Shown here one piece after another: positions 33,382 through 33,714 of a DNA stretch of 33,714 nt. The position numbers and the translations under genes are program-made. Under the pieces are notes generated by a model. The model was not told where the DNA came from. It was given only the letters and a program-made list of their open reading frames with translations, and searched no databases. Source of the DNA: an uncultured Actinomycetes bacterium (GTDB lineage Bacteria; Actinomycetota; Actinomycetes; Nanopelagicales; Nanopelagicaceae); the NCBI GenBank assembly GCA_903820565.1, contig CAIJHZ010000099.1:1-33714 (forward strand), in the 5' to 3' direction. How positions within the stretch are numbered: the stretch's first letter is position 1; the number at the start of each line of letters is the position of its first letter.

Positions 33382-33714
33382 TTAACGCTTTGAGTATTGT
33401 GAACGCTTACGTGCCTTCTTAAGGCCGTACTTCTTGCGCTCAATAACACGTGCATCACGTGAAAGGAATCCAGCTTTTTTAAGTGCTGGACGGTTTGCTT
33501 CTTCATCAATTTGATTGAGTGAACGTGCAACACCTAAACGAAGTGCGCCAGCTTGACCTGAAACTCCACCACCATTGATACGTGCAAAGACGTCGTACTG
33601 ATTTTCAGCACCAACTGTGCGGAAAGGTTCAGAAACTAACTGCTGGTGAACCTTGTTTGGGAAATAATTTTCTAGTGTCTTACCGTTAACAACCCAGCGA
33701 CCTGTTCCTGGAAC
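33382..33714 (-). CDS. rpsI: 30S ribosomal protein S9 (C-terminal part, runs off window edge)
   Basis: Minus-strand translation [69 protein letters not shown]...[29 protein letters not shown]. Not in the ORF track because its start lies outside. Confidence 0.96.
   Translation of the reverse strand, partial: VPGTGRWVVNGKTLENYFPNKVHQQLVSEPFRTVGAENQYDVFARINGGGVSGQAGALRLGVARSLNQIDEEANRPALKKAGFLSRDARVIERKKYGLKKARKRSQYSKR

Noticed and set aside
33321-33533. 70-aa minus ORF spanning the glmM-rpsI junction
   Set aside because: Out of frame with both genes; rpsI frame at 33382-33714 gives canonical S9.

Overview
The window looks like a compact, moderately low-GC actinobacterial chromosome segment. 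The gene content and spacing resemble streamlined freshwater Actinobacteria of the acI / Nanopelagicales type; this taxonomic placement is inference. Nearly all genes are on the minus strand with 1-11 nt overlaps. Read from high to low coordinates the order is rpsI (partial), glmM, glmS, PAP2 phosphatase, acpS, alr, livG-livF-livH-livM, a Leu/Ile/Val-type binding protein split by a frameshift, a secreted alpha/beta hydrolase, tsaE-tsaB-rimI-tsaD, CIRCE-groES-groEL, (whiB on +), a MerR/cobalamin-domain regulator, guaB, guaB3, guaA, a secreted cyclophilin, (PIG-L deacetylase on +), pcrA, sucC-sucD, a DUF6350-like membrane protein, purN, purH, folD, a DUF3017-like protein, mdh, and icd (partial). 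Most of this is housekeeping. The observations most worth checking are: (1) a MerR regulator carrying the Wx9EH...ExH signature of CarH/LitR AdoCbl photoreceptors, divergent from a probably leaderless whiB; (2) an IMP dehydrogenase (GuaB) lacking its whole CBS/Bateman module; (3) a -1 frameshift splitting the liv binding protein at a TGATG stop/start overlap; (4) a 13-bp near-palindrome forming two back-to-back -10 elements between pcrA and a PIG-L deacetylase; (5) a liv transporter plus secreted hydrolase cassette inserted into the conserved alr-tsaE neighbourhood. No tRNA, rRNA, CRISPR array, transposase or prophage was seen.
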